Shown one piece after another: positions 25,841-34,713 of a stretch of DNA of 42,046 bases. A program made the translations under genes and the position numbers. Each line of letters starts with the position of its first letter. Within the stretch, counting starts at the first letter, position 1. The DNA is from Balneolales bacterium (GTDB lineage: Bacteria > Bacteroidota > Rhodothermia > Balneolales > Cyclonatronaceae), in NCBI GenBank assembly GCA_022565805.1, contig JAIULZ010000020.1, positions 1 to 42,046 on the forward strand. Reading direction: 5' to 3'. The notes under the pieces were generated by a model. That model made no database searches. It was not told the DNA's origin and saw only the letters and a list, made by a program, of their open reading frames with translations.

Positions 25841-26288
25841 CCGGCATCAAAAATTTTAAAGTAAATCAAAAAGGGAAAGCTTTTTAATACGAAGCTTTCC
25901 CTTTTGCATATAAGCCGGAGTTGAATTATTTATCGAATGATTAGAAATATTCGGAAAATTGAAGATTCCGGACCTATGCTGTTTGATTGACTTTCTTAAA
26001 GAGCATTATTGGCTCATGCTGTGATGTGTTTAGAAGTTTTTAATCTGTGAAAAATCGATTCCTCGGTTTTCGGTTTTCGATTTTTGGAGCAAATCAACTT
26101 GCCGGTTTTTTTTACTTTTTCCTCACCAAAAGTTGGGAACCTTACGTCTGCTAATTTATCGGCCGTAAACTCTTTTGATGTCTTTAAAGAAGACTTTTTA
26201 ACTTTTTACGATTAATCACGTAAAGCAGAGCTGTAATTTGTAAATGAGTATATTTTGGTACGGGATAGATTAATTTAAGGATTTTGCT
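25841..26288. other. Intergenic region after tex
   Basis: About 450 bases holding the tex terminator and the promoter region of the next gene. A partial match to the composite-repeat end (AGAAGACTTTTTAAC, about 26188-26202) is visible but not convincing. No gene is supported. Confidence 0.5.
25869..25905 (+). terminator. Rho-independent terminator after tex
   Basis: A perfect 14-bp inverted repeat, AAAAGGGAAAGCTT with AAGCTTTCCCTTTT, around a 9-base loop, 28 bases after the stop of tex. The T-rich 3' arm doubles as the U tract; A-rich and T-rich outer ends would allow function in either direction. Confidence 0.85.
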
Positions 26289-26765
26289 ATGCTTATATTT
26301 AAGTCGGATAATTTTATGGGGAGCCGGTACCAGATTTACCGGGACGAAGCCAATGCCGGACAGCTTCTTTATAATCACTGGAAAGGTAGCGCACAGGTAC
26401 TAACAGATGCCGGAGAAGTCGCAATTAAGCCGAAATCGCTCATGTCTACAGACAGAATTATTAGCCTGAATGATGAAATCGTCGGAAATGCTGCGTTCAA
26501 TTTATGGAAATGGAAGGCTGAAATTCGAGTTACTCTTAACGGCAGCAGTTTTTTGATGAAGGCCAAAGATAGCTGGATGCGTAATTACGAAGTTTTTTTT
26601 GAGCGGGAGCAGGGGAGTATTAAAGCCGGCGAAATCAAGATTAGCGGAATTTTCACCTATACCTACAACACAGACTTTACAGATCAGGTAAAACCATGGT
26701 TTCAGGCTGTACTTGTATCTCTGATTATCACAAAGTACTCTTTAATGGCCGTAGCAAGCGGCTAA
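26289..26765 (+). CDS. Hypothetical protein, possibly LURP/tubby-like fold
   Basis: Not firmly recognised. The 158-aa product is rich in short beta-strand patterns (SRYQIYRDEANAGQLLYNHW, EIVGNAAFNLWKWKAEIRVT, LMKAKDSWMRNYEVFFEREQ, EIKISGIFTYTYNTDF) and ends in a hydrophobic helix (QAVLVSLIITKYSLMAVA). That order recalls LURP-one/scramblase-like (tubby-fold) small proteins. This is a fold guess, not a homology claim. A Shine-Dalgarno-like AAGGA lies 7 bases before the ATG, supporting the start. It stands alone on the plus strand and converges on a lipoprotein gene, with about 80 bases between their stops. No signal peptide is seen, so the protein is probably cytoplasmic or membrane-associated. 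Confidence 0.6.
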   Translation: MLIFKSDNFMGSRYQIYRDEANAGQLLYNHWKGSAQVLTDAGEVAIKPKSLMSTDRIISLNDEIVGNAAFNLWKWKAEIRVTLNGSSFLMKAKDSWMRNYEVFFEREQGSIKAGEIKISGIFTYTYNTDFTDQVKPWFQAVLVSLIITKYSLMAVASG

Positions 26766-26844
26766 TCCGTTTTTTTGTTTTAGTAAGGATTCGGAAAGGT
26801 GAGAAAAATACAAATTTAGAAATTAATCATCATTCGGGATGATC

Positions 26845-27555
26845 TCATTCGTATGATGGCAGTAGCATGGCTGTACTTCTGTTTCTGCGCCGTTCGCTCC
26901 GTTTGTTTACCGTATACCGGCCTTCCTTAAATTCAATCCGTCTTTTCATCAAGCCTTCCTGCAGAGAAAGGGTGTAGAAATCCTGCCAGTACCCCTTTAC
27001 CTCTCCAGGCGTAAGAGGATCGTCGAGCAATCCGTTTTGGTCCAAATCCCGAATGCTTATCGAAACGCGGTTTCGTAAATCATTTACCACAAAAATATTA
27101 TACCAATCAGAAACCAGCTCACTTTGCTCGGCCACAACGGTAATTATTTCATACGTGAAATATCCGTCTCTGTACTCGAATTTGCGCTCGTACTCACGCT
27201 CCTGATATTTCCCTGCTTCTAAAGCAGTGCGAATGCCAGCGAGGTAAATTTCATTAGCCTGTCCAATGCTAATATCACCCTTAATTATGCTGTTAACATA
27301 TCCATCCTGATTCCAGTCTCTCATCCAAAGGGTAACTTCGCCACTATCCCTCAGGATGATGTCGTTGATTCCGCCCTCACGATCCGGAATTTGATTGTAT
27401 CCCAGAATTTCATACTGCCTGTCTTCAAACATAAACAAAAAAAGTGTACTTTCGCCCAAATCGGCCGTTGGCCGGCAGGCCGCTGCCACTGCAACGGAAA
27501 AAAGTATCAGAAATAAGGGATGAGGGCTGCTTTGTGTACTTGTATATGTTTTCAT
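26845..27555 (-). CDS. Predicted lipoprotein with two calcium-loop-like motifs
   Basis: Not recognised by family. With the start at ATG 27555, preceded by GAGG at a good spacing, the protein opens with a lipoprotein signal (LFLILFSVAVAAAC, lipobox AAAC). The ATG 12 bases further upstream leaves no ribosome-binding site. The mature part of about 205 residues holds two Asp/Asn-rich loops of the EF-hand/dockerin type, DWNQDGYVNSI and DLDQNGLLDDPLT, about 90 residues apart, and a strongly basic stretch near the C-terminus (KRSERRRNRS). It is probably an envelope lipoprotein; any calcium binding is inferred from the loops only. No functional partner is evident next to it. Confidence 0.7.
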   Translation of the reverse strand: MKTYTSTQSSPHPLFLILFSVAVAAACRPTADLGESTLFLFMFEDRQYEILGYNQIPDREGGINDIILRDSGEVTLWMRDWNQDGYVNSIIKGDISIGQANEIYLAGIRTALEAGKYQEREYERKFEYRDGYFTYEIITVVAEQSELVSDWYNIFVVNDLRNRVSISIRDLDQNGLLDDPLTPGEVKGYWQDFYTLSLQEGLMKRRIEFKEGRYTVNKRSERRRNRSTAMLLPSYE

Positions 27556-27567
27556 AGTGAACCTCAT

Positions 27568-27885
27568 ATTTCAGGCGGAAAGAGATGCCAGATGCCATGC
27601 AGTAGCTCGCATAAACGGCACACATCACATAAAAAAAACTGTTGAAAGTGGCAGGATTGAGCTTCTAAGGCTCTTTTTAAGATGGAAATCTTTTTTTCTA
27701 ACGGTCGGTAGTTTTAGGATGATTTTTCCGGCGTCGAATCGATTTTATATTTTTTTAACCTACTTCAAATAATGTGTTTTATTTTGTAAAAGGCAAGAGT
27801 GCAGCCGCTAATTTTACACTTTACAAGCATGTAAGGTTATGAGGTCTGCACGGAATACGGGGATTAGCTTGTATAGATGATAAAC
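27568..27885. other. Intergenic gap between ferredoxin and lipoprotein genes
   Basis: 318 AT-rich bases between two minus-strand genes. No gene, repeat copy or strong terminator is seen; it should carry the lipoprotein promoter. Confidence 0.45.
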
Positions 27886-28272
27886 TTAATTTTCGGTGGG
27901 GATATCTGTTTCAATAATGAATTCGCGAACAGGCCTGCCGCCTATCAGATGCTCTGCAATAATTCTCTCCAAAACATCCGGAGTGCAGGAATGGTACCAA
28001 ATGCCTTCTGGGTAAACGACCGCAACCGGACCTCTTTTGCAGATTCTGAGACAGTCGGCTTTTGAGCGGTAAACTCCGCCGGCCCCGCTAAGACCAAGTT
28101 CATCCAGCCTTCTTTTAAGGTATTGCCAGGAAAGGGTTCCGATTTCAGGACGACAACACTTCGGGTTGGTAGGCTCGGCACAAATAAAAATATGGCGCTT
28201 TATTTTGTCTAAATGCAGTTCACGCGCCTTATTTGCCAGTCGTAGTTTTAAAAATTCGGATTGATCGCCCAT
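27886..28272 (-). CDS. Thioredoxin-like [2Fe-2S] ferredoxin
   Basis: Small electron carrier of the thioredoxin-fold (Shethna-type) [2Fe-2S] ferredoxin family. The family pattern of four cysteines is present: C31 in HIFICAEP, C39 or C40 in NPKCC, then C74 and C78 in [10 protein letters not shown], followed by the signature [14 protein letters not shown]. At 128 aa it is slightly longer than the usual 100-110 aa because of a charged N-terminal extension ([18 protein letters not shown]). The extra adjacent cysteine (C39/C40) leaves the second ligand ambiguous. No redox enzyme is adjacent, so its partner is unknown. The start is ATG at 28272. Confidence 0.88.
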   Translation of the reverse strand: MGDQSEFLKLRLANKARELHLDKIKRHIFICAEPTNPKCCRPEIGTLSWQYLKRRLDELGLSGAGGVYRSKADCLRICKRGPVAVVYPEGIWYHSCTPDVLERIIAEHLIGGRPVREFIIETDIPTEN

Positions 28273-28526
28273 TGCGCGCAGAAGAAAATCTTTGATTAAT
28301 ACATGTAAGATATCAAACTAATGAAAATTAACCTCTTTTCAATCTTTGAAACCCAGAATGAAAAAAAATCTGTTATCCGGTGTTGCAATACAGCCAGAAA
28401 CCTGAATACTCATCTATTTATACGCTCGTTCTTAGTTTGGTATAAACCGGTATCTTACATAAAACTCAATGTATTTATTTTGATAGTTTCATTGCTTTAT
28501 AAAAGCATTGAAAATAGATATTCAGA

Positions 28527-28607
28527 AGAAGGCTTTGAAAAGCTTCTATTTTGTTCGTATTCGACGCTGGAGAAGACGAGCAAGAGAGTGGTTTTGCAAA
28601 GCCTTCC
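28527..28607 (+). repeat. Composite inverted-terminal repeat element, copy C (81 bp)
   Basis: The shortest complete copy and the only one reading on the plus strand. The left end is AGAAGGCTTTGAAAAGCTT then CTATTTTGTTCGTATTCGA. The right end is AGAAGACGAGCAAGAGAG then TGGTTTTGCAAAGCCTTCC. It keeps both ends of the 141-bp copy B but lacks about 60 internal bases, as an internal-deletion derivative would. Confidence 0.72.
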
Positions 28608-28750
28608 AGAAAACTTGGTACTAACATATTTAAATAAAAGCTTATAAAAATTTAGCCGTTTTCCGTATCAAAACCAGGACGCATCAGCCGAACAGCCCAT
28701 TGACAGACAAATACCCGGTTTTGCAAGATTATCAATTAAAGTATTCATCC

Positions 28751-28804
28751 AACATCAACATCAACATCAACATCAACATCAACATCAACATCAACATCAA
28801 CATC
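28751..28804 (+). repeat. Hexanucleotide tandem repeat (AACATC)9
   Basis: Nine perfect tandem copies of AACATC, 16 bases before the ATG of the TlpA-like gene. The tract lies in the leader or promoter zone and not in a supported coding frame. Perfect short tandem repeats at such positions are prone to slippage and can alter expression. Confidence 0.95.
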
Positions 28805-28820
28805 ATTACCATTACTACTC

Positions 28821-29381
28821 ATGCAGAACAAAACGCCCCTTATTTTCCTCTTTTTAATCTTGCTAATGCTACCCCTTTACCTTGTAACGCGAGAGCCGGC
28901 AGGTCCGGAGGATTTTCCCTCTTTATTTACCCGTGATGTAACAAATCCGGAAAATTTTGGTGATGAGCTCCCGCAGGCGCCGGATTTTGAGCTTGTAGAT
29001 ATGGAGGGTAATATTTTTAGACTGTCGGATAATCGCGGCAAAGTTGTTGTGCTTAACTTATGGGCTACATGGTGCCCGCCCTGTCGCGAAGAAATCCCGG
29101 ATTTCATGGAGTTACAAGAGGAAATGCAGGGTGATGTTCTTTTTGTAGGCGTTTCTATAGACCGTGAAGGCTGGGATGTAGTTCGGCCATTTGTTGAGGA
29201 AATGCAGATAAACTACCCACAAGTAGTAGACGACGGACGTTTTACCCGGCTTTATGGCCCGATTCGGGGCGTTCCAACTACTTTTTTAGTTAACAGAGAA
29301 GGGTATATCGAAGGTTTTGCTCCCGGCATGCTTCATAAAGAGCAGCTGCGGCCCATGCTCGAAGCCATCGCTGCTAAATAA
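28821..29381 (+). CDS. TlpA/ResA-family membrane-anchored thioredoxin
   Basis: Envelope thiol:disulfide oxidoreductase with a reducing-type active site, C85-P-P-C88 in VVVLNLWATWCPPCREE. An N-terminal signal anchor (about residues 6-22, LIFLFLILLMLPLYLV) is followed by a linker and an AhpC-TSA/Redoxin-type domain, starting PQAPDFELVDMEGN. The cis-proline is in IRGVPTTFLVNREG. At 186 aa it matches ResA/TlpA proteins that keep apocytochrome cysteines or other envelope thiols reduced; the exact client is not evident. The ATG at 28821 has no Shine-Dalgarno sequence and directly follows the AACATC tract. It may share a transcript with the SpoIIE-type gene 186 bases downstream, although the functions are unrelated. 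Confidence 0.92.
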   Translation: MQNKTPLIFLFLILLMLPLYLVTREPAGPEDFPSLFTRDVTNPENFGDELPQAPDFELVDMEGNIFRLSDNRGKVVVLNLWATWCPPCREEIPDFMELQEEMQGDVLFVGVSIDREGWDVVRPFVEEMQINYPQVVDDGRFTRLYGPIRGVPTTFLVNREGYIEGFAPGMLHKEQLRPMLEAIAAK

Positions 29382-29567
29382 AACTGAATACGTTCCGGCT
29401 CAATCATTCTGCCTCAGATTTATATTCTGTGCGTAATGCGTAACACTCTGAGAATATTCTGCGTAATAAATTACCTTTGAATTGAATTAAGCAAACAGTT
29501 TTAGCTAATTTCTGCTTCATCTGAAAACATCCGATCATAGCACCTTAAAATTCAAACTCGATACAGC

Positions 29568-32198
29568 TTGGCTTCATCCATTTCCAGAAAAGACATTTGG
29601 CTTATTGCAAGTGGCTTTGCTGCGCTTTTTGCGGCATGGCTGCTATTCTATTCTGCCGAGCCCGAATTTTATTTAAGCGAAGGGGTCAGCAAGAGTGATA
29701 TCGAGCACTATATTCTGGAAGATGCCGAGCAGTTGCTGGGCTTTAGCGAGCCAATTTCTACTAAGCCTCAGCTTATTCGCACAACCCAAACCCTTTCTAC
29801 CTGGGTTAAGCAGCACGGCAAAAGATCCCTAAAGCAAAAGCTGGCCAATAGTGAAGACACTCATTTCTTTTACGTCTGGGAAGCCGATCTTTTTCAGGTT
29901 GTACCCGGCCCCGAAACATTGCCCGATACTACACTTGAAGATGAATCGGAGAGAAGTGCCGAATTAGAAGTTTCCGGCTCTGGCTTATCTATTTTTTGGG
30001 CGTTGAATGATGAAGTACCCTCAAAGTTAGGTACCGTTCGCTACAGTCTCAAGGGTCAACTTATTTCTTTCGAAAAGGAAACCGATGCCGGGCTGACCAC
30101 TAATTCTGACGGCGAGTTAACCCAGCCCGGCTCCGATATTTCAAATTTATCGCTGCATGCAAAGAGACTACGAGCGGCAAATCAAATACTGTCTGGCTCG
30201 ATTTGGTCCTATTACGAACCGGAATTATTGGATCAGGAAAGCAACGGGAATTCCGGTGCTGAAGAAAGTATCAAGAAATTCACCTATCAGCTCGCTAACA
30301 CTCCTGTAGACGATGCCAAATTAACGATTCAGTTCGAAAACGAATTTTCTGATCGTATACAAAGTCTTAGCTATACCGGAAGTCTGGATTTCGCTAAAGA
30401 CACCCCACTTGCCATACGTATTTTCAACGCCATTGTAGACAAAGTTCTGCCCACTTTGCTATTCCTCATCATTATTTTCCTGTTTTTCAGTCGGCATTTT
30501 AATCACCTTATTGATTTTAAAATTCCCCGAATCGATGCAATGCTCTTCGGGCTCATTTTTAGCCTCATGATCTCGCTTCAGCTCTTTGGCACCGAGTTTC
30601 TGGGGAGAATGCATTTTTTAGCAGCTACAGGCCTAAGCCTGCTTATATTTCTTGTCGTTTGGGTAGCAATGAGTCTTCTCATGCTTGGCGTGCTAGCTAC
30701 CGCAGAGTCTTTGCTGCAGGAAGCCTGGCAGGAAAAAAGCCGCACCATGGGTCTTATACGCCACGGGCTTTTCTCAAACCGGCTCGTCGGGCAGTCGGTA
30801 ACACGCGGCTTTATTGCAGGCTTATTCATGGTTTTCATTACCATGCTGCTTTACTTCAGCTTCGATAAAATTATGCTGCCCAATATCGACATTCGGGAAG
30901 TCCAGCTGATCGAAACCGCCTTTTTCTATGAGTTTCATTCTTTGGCAATTCCGGCTATCACTTCTATATATATCGTTTTTTTCAGTATCTGCATCCCGGC
31001 TTCGTGGCTTAAGCTACGAAAGGCGCCCGACTGGTTAATAACCATTTTGGTTACTATTCTGGCATCATTTTTCGCAATTTCTCTGGCAGAGTCGCCGGGT
31101 GTTCTTGATAATCACTTGGTTAGATTTGCGGTTGTGCTAATTCCGGTACTGCTCTTTTTGTATTATGATGTACTCACGAGCCTTAGCGCATTCATCACAT
31201 TTTATGGAGCGAGCGTGATGTTTTCGGGATTTGCATCGCCTGGCTGGTCAGATATCACCGTAATTCTAACCGGAGCCGGATTACTAATTTCAATTTTTGC
31301 GCTCGGGTTTACGGGGCTCAGAAAACCTGAAGCCGATTTCACGATTCCTGATTTACAGCCCGAATATCTAAAAAAGCTGGCGCGCGAGCAGCGAATCGAA
31401 AAGGAGCTTGAGCTAGCCCGCGAAGTTCACCAAACGCTGCTAAGCAGTTCACGACCAATACTTAACGGCTATGATATTGCCACAACCTGCCGAACAGCCT
31501 ACGAAGTTGGGGGAGATTACTACGATTTTATCCCGCTCGATGAAGATAAAACCCTGATTGTAATTGCCGATGTAAGCGGGAAAGGGGTGAAGGCCGCTTT
31601 TTACATGACGCTACTAAAAGGATATCTGCAAAGCGTAGCGCTTCAGAAAAAAGAAATTCAGGATATCGTGGTTACGGTCAACTCCTTATTTCATGCCAAC
31701 ACGCCGAAAGGCACATTTATTACCGCAATTGCCGGTGTGCTCGACACAAGCGATCATTCGTTCACTTTTGTTCGGGCCGGGCACGATCCGCTGTTTCACA
31801 TTCCAGCCGGCAGCGGGGAGCCTCAAACCATACAGCCAAATGGCTTTGCCCTCGGCATGACCGGAGAGCCGCGTTTCAGCAATTTTCTGAAAACCGAAAC
31901 GCTCTCTATAAACCGGGGAGACTATCTCGTGCTGTACACCGACGGTTACCCCGAAAGCTTTAACTATAACCGCAAACAGCTGGGGGATAGCAACTTTAGG
32001 GAAATTGTCACAAAAAATGCGCATTCATCTTCTCTTGCAGTCGATCTTGTGGAGCGCACACACCGGTCCGTACAGTCGTTTACCGCCGGCGCGCAACAGC
32101 ACGACGATATGACCATGATTGTGATACTCCGCAAAGCTGAAGAACAAGCTAAGCCTGAAAAACCCGAATTGGAAAACTCTTTAGCTGAAGTAGATTAA
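29568..32198 (+). CDS. Membrane-bound SpoIIE/RsbU-type PP2C phosphatase
   Basis: Large integral-membrane serine/threonine phosphatase of the PPM/SpoIIE type, which typically controls anti-sigma/anti-anti-sigma partner switching. TM1 (about residues 9-27) is followed by an extracytoplasmic region of about 250 residues, then a block of about seven helices (about 288-585), a short coiled segment (RIEKELELAREVHQTLL) and the C-terminal SpoIIE phosphatase domain (about 640-860). Metal-binding acids are visible in YEVGGDYYDF, VIADVSGKGVKAAFYM, VLYTDGYPES and QHDDMTMIVI. The start is TTG at 29568: an in-frame TAG lies 30 bases upstream, there is no ATG between, and the next in-frame Met is after residue 300. 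No STAS or anti-sigma gene is nearby. Confidence 0.9.
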   Translation: MASSISRKDIWLIASGFAALFAAWLLFYSAEPEFYLSEGVSKSDIEHYILEDAEQLLGFSEPISTKPQLIRTTQTLSTWVKQHGKRSLKQKLANSEDTHFFYVWEADLFQVVPGPETLPDTTLEDESERSAELEVSGSGLSIFWALNDEVPSKLGTVRYSLKGQLISFEKETDAGLTTNSDGELTQPGSDISNLSLHAKRLRAANQILSGSIWSYYEPELLDQESNGNSGAEESIKKFTYQLANTPVDDAKLTIQFENEFSDRIQSLSYTGSLDFAKDTPLAIRIFNAIVDKVLPTLLFLIIIFLFFSRHFNHLIDFKIPRIDAMLFGLIFSLMISLQLFGTEFLGRMHFLAATGLSLLIFLVVWVAMSLLMLGVLATAESLLQEAWQEKSRTMGLIRHGLFSNRLVGQSVTRGFIAGLFMVFITMLLYFSFDKIMLPNIDIREVQLIETAFFYEFHSLAIPAITSIYIVFFSICIPASWLKLRKAPDWLITILVTILASFFAISLAESPGVLDNHLVRFAVVLIPVLLFLYYDVLTSLSAFITFYGASVMFSGFASPGWSDITVILTGAGLLISIFALGFTGLRKPEADFTIPDLQPEYLKKLAREQRIEKELELAREVHQTLLSSSRPILNGYDIATTCRTAYEVGGDYYDFIPLDEDKTLIVIADVSGKGVKAAFYMTLLKGYLQSVALQKKEIQDIVVTVNSLFHANTPKGTFITAIAGVLDTSDHSFTFVRAGHDPLFHIPAGSGEPQTIQPNGFALGMTGEPRFSNFLKTETLSINRGDYLVLYTDGYPESFNYNRKQLGDSNFREIVTKNAHSSSLAVDLVERTHRSVQSFTAGAQQHDDMTMIVILRKAEEQAKPEKPELENSLAEVD

Positions 32199-32224
32199 TT
32201 GAGACCGTGCTTTTTCGAGAGCCT

Positions 32225-33592
32225 TTATTTCACCGATACGGTTTTGATGTTCACAAACTCTCTCATGCCCCAAATACCAAGCTCACGCCCATAACCGGAG
32301 TTTTTAATTCCCCCAAACGGCAGTCTCGGATCTGAGCGCACAAAATCGTTTACAAAACAGCTGCCGGCATCCAGAAGCTGAGACGCAATTTTTTCTGCGC
32401 GGGCTACATCACTCCCAAAAACAGCTGCTCCGAGTCCGTAAGATGATTTATTGGCCAGCTCTACTGCTTTTTCGGTACTTTCTGCCCGAATAAGAGCCGC
32501 AACCGGACCGAAAAGCTCTTCATCGAAAGCGGGCATTCCGGGCTGTACATCAGAAAGAATTGAGGGCGGATAAAAAGAACCCGCACCTGCAGGCATCTCG
32601 CATCCCAGCAAAATACGGGCTCCGGCCTTTACGCTTTCAGTTACCTGTTGATGAAGCTGCGTGCGTAAATCTTCTCTTGCCATTGGGCCAATACCAGAAC
32701 TTGCGTCATCGGGAGCTCCCATGCTTTTCTTGCTCATTTCTGCCTGAAGCGCATCCGCGAACGCATCGAAGCAGGAATTTGCAACTATAAACCGTTTAGC
32801 GGCGATACAGCTCTGTCCCGCATTCAGCAATCGGCTTGTGGCACAGGCAGTAGCCGCCAATTCTATATCGGCATCATCCAAAATAAGGTATGCATCGCTG
32901 CCGCCCAGCTCGAGCACCGTTTTTTTTAGATGCTTACCGGCAGTTGCCGCCACTTTCCTGCCCGCAGCAGTGCTGCCCGTAAGCGTAACCGCGCGAATAA
33001 GATCATGAGCAATAACTGCCTCAGTCGCCTCATCAGATACAAATAGCGTGCAAAGCAGATGCTCCGGAAAACCCGCTTCTTTAAACAATTCTTCTATAGC
33101 GAGTGCGCAACCCGGAACATTTGGGGCGTGCTTAAGCAATGCAGCGTTACCTGCCATCAGGTTTGGTGCCGCATACCTGAAAACCTGCCAGAAAGGAAAA
33201 TTCCAGGGCATAATTGCGAGAACAGGTCCAAGCGGGGTGTAGGTTACATAGCTCTTAGATGCATCCGTTTCGATTGTTTCCGGCTCCAAAAAATCGGATG
33301 CTTTTTCGGCATAATACCGGCAAACCCAGGCGCATTTTTCGATTTCCGAAACTGCCTCTCCCTTCACCTTTCCCATTTCGAGAGTTATTAGAGCGGCCAG
33401 CTCACTTTTTTTACTTTCCAGGAGTTTGGCAAGCTGTTCAAACAAACCGGCGCGAACCTCGAGCGACTCTTTTCTCCATTGCGAAAAAGCCCGAAAGTTA
33501 TTTTGTATTCTTTGTTCCGTTTCTGCTTTAGTATGGTTCTCGTACTCACGAACCAGTTCACCAGTACACGGATTTACGGTTTTAAAGCCCAT
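32225..33592 (-). CDS. gabD: NAD(P)-dependent succinate-semialdehyde dehydrogenase
   Basis: Aldehyde dehydrogenase superfamily enzyme closest to the short SSADH group (Sad/YneI, GabD1), which oxidises succinate semialdehyde to succinate in GABA and related catabolism. Catalytic residues are visible: N131 in IMPWNFPFWQ, the general base E228 in VLELGGSDAY and the nucleophile C262 in LLNAGQSCIAAKRFIV. The cofactor loop is TLTGSTAAGRK, and the C-terminal signature is RLPFGGIKNSGYGRELG. At 455 aa it is full length. A strong Shine-Dalgarno sequence, AAAGGAGG, lies just before the ATG, rare in this window. No GABA transaminase is adjacent. Substrate and cofactor preference are inferred from family. 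Confidence 0.88.
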   Translation of the reverse strand: MGFKTVNPCTGELVREYENHTKAETEQRIQNNFRAFSQWRKESLEVRAGLFEQLAKLLESKKSELAALITLEMGKVKGEAVSEIEKCAWVCRYYAEKASDFLEPETIETDASKSYVTYTPLGPVLAIMPWNFPFWQVFRYAAPNLMAGNAALLKHAPNVPGCALAIEELFKEAGFPEHLLCTLFVSDEATEAVIAHDLIRAVTLTGSTAAGRKVAATAGKHLKKTVLELGGSDAYLILDDADIELAATACATSRLLNAGQSCIAAKRFIVANSCFDAFADALQAEMSKKSMGAPDDASSGIGPMAREDLRTQLHQQVTESVKAGARILLGCEMPAGAGSFYPPSILSDVQPGMPAFDEELFGPVAALIRAESTEKAVELANKSSYGLGAAVFGSDVARAEKIASQLLDAGSCFVNDFVRSDPRLPFGGIKNSGYGRELGIWGMREFVNIKTVSVK

Positions 33593-33669
33593 CCTGCCTC
33601 CTTTAGTTTAGTCGAAAAAAGCTCTCTTCATCATCGCAAAATAAAAGCAAGAGCTTCATAAAACGCAAC

Positions 33670-34461
33670 TTACTGCACGCCTCTTCGCAGCTGTCTTTCT
33701 GTGAAAAAACGATCGGGTATAGGTTCATCAAGCGTACGCTCTTTCCACTCCAGCTCGGTACGTCTCTCTGCCGCAAGATCTTTCATAATCATGGTTGAAG
33801 GGCGCCAAATTCCATCCCGTACCTCTTCATACCCGTGCGCCGTGAGTTCTTTAACAGCTTTATCGCCCGACTCGAAATACAAAGCTTTTATAAGCACATA
33901 TCTTTCTGTATCGAGCGTAAAATGGATACTGCTATACTGACTTTCGCCTTTCGGTATGGCTTTTACGGTAAGTCGGTTATTTTCTTCTTCCAGTAATTCG
34001 AACTCAAAATCGTCTGGGTTTTGGGCGCCCAAATCTTCAAAAGTAAAATCGCTCCCCATAAAACGGTCGGAGCGCTGACTCCCGCTTACCGTTTGTACGC
34101 GACCAGTTGCGGGGAGGTAAAGCATCTGCACTTCAGAGCCATTTTCATCCAGATTAAGCAGGCCTGTTCCCCGCACATCTGCCGGCGCTTCGAATACGGT
34201 TAGGCTACGGCTAAAATTATCGCCCGTATGGGTAAACTGTCGCATACTTCTCGAACGTACTCGATCTCTGCGGTCAATAATCCGCATTTCCAAAAGGCTT
34301 GTTTCGTAGGTAACGGCAGCACGACGCTTATCAAATTCTTCAAAAACCTCACGGGCCCGATCGTTATCTTCATCCTGTACTGCCAAACCGGCAAGTGTAA
34401 TGCTACTAGTTGCCGGGATTAAAAAAAATGCTGTAAATAATAGAATCAAAAACTTTTTCAT
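33670..34461 (-). CDS. Outer membrane lipoprotein-sorting protein (LolA-like)
   Basis: Secreted protein of the LolA-like family often annotated as outer membrane lipoprotein-sorting protein. A signal peptide (residues 1-25, MKKFLILLFTAFFLIPATSS) leads into a beta-rich domain with the family features RSRSMRQF, TVFEAPADVRGTGLLNL, MLYLPATGRVQTVSGSQRSD and the hallmark FMGSDFTFEDL, then KELTAHGYEEVRDGIWRPST. This group typically sits beside RND-type exporters or MMPL proteins and acts in the periplasm; none is encoded next to it here. At 263 aa it has the expected length. It lies 77 bases upstream of the SSADH gene on the same strand and may be co-transcribed, without an obvious functional link. 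Confidence 0.85.
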   Translation of the reverse strand: MKKFLILLFTAFFLIPATSSITLAGLAVQDEDNDRAREVFEEFDKRRAAVTYETSLLEMRIIDRRDRVRSRSMRQFTHTGDNFSRSLTVFEAPADVRGTGLLNLDENGSEVQMLYLPATGRVQTVSGSQRSDRFMGSDFTFEDLGAQNPDDFEFELLEEENNRLTVKAIPKGESQYSSIHFTLDTERYVLIKALYFESGDKAVKELTAHGYEEVRDGIWRPSTMIMKDLAAERRTELEWKERTLDEPIPDRFFTERQLRRGVQ

Positions 34462-34713
34462 GTACCTTTTGCTGAGATTTCGAATTGTTAAACTTCTTTA
34501 TCTGTAGACTAAATGCCTGTTATTTTAATTTAAGCCACACAAGGAGTAAACAGGTTTGGTTTAAATTACAGCATAAACTTTTGCCATGCTTAATTTAAAC
34601 AGCCGAACCGTTTATACCATTCGCAAGGCGCCTGCATATGGTGTTTGCAGAACTCTTAAACGAGTGCTGCTTTAACCCGCAATTTTCAAGAAACAACGCA
34701 GCCAGTTAACCAC

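Larger units (their letters stand above)
28273..28820. other. Intergenic gap with composite repeat and hexanucleotide tract
   Basis: 548 bases between the divergent ferredoxin and TlpA genes. It contains composite repeat copy C (28527-28607) and the AACATC tract (28751-28804). An open frame at 28321-28647 runs straight through the repeat and has no protein-like features, so I do not call it a gene. Confidence 0.6.

Noticed and set aside
28321-28647. 108-aa plus-strand open frame
   Set aside because: It runs through composite repeat copy C, and its C-terminal half is just translated repeat sequence; no domain is recognisable.
28700-28936. Open frame encoding an Asn-Ile repeat
   Set aside because: It is the translated AACATC tract running out of frame into the TlpA gene.
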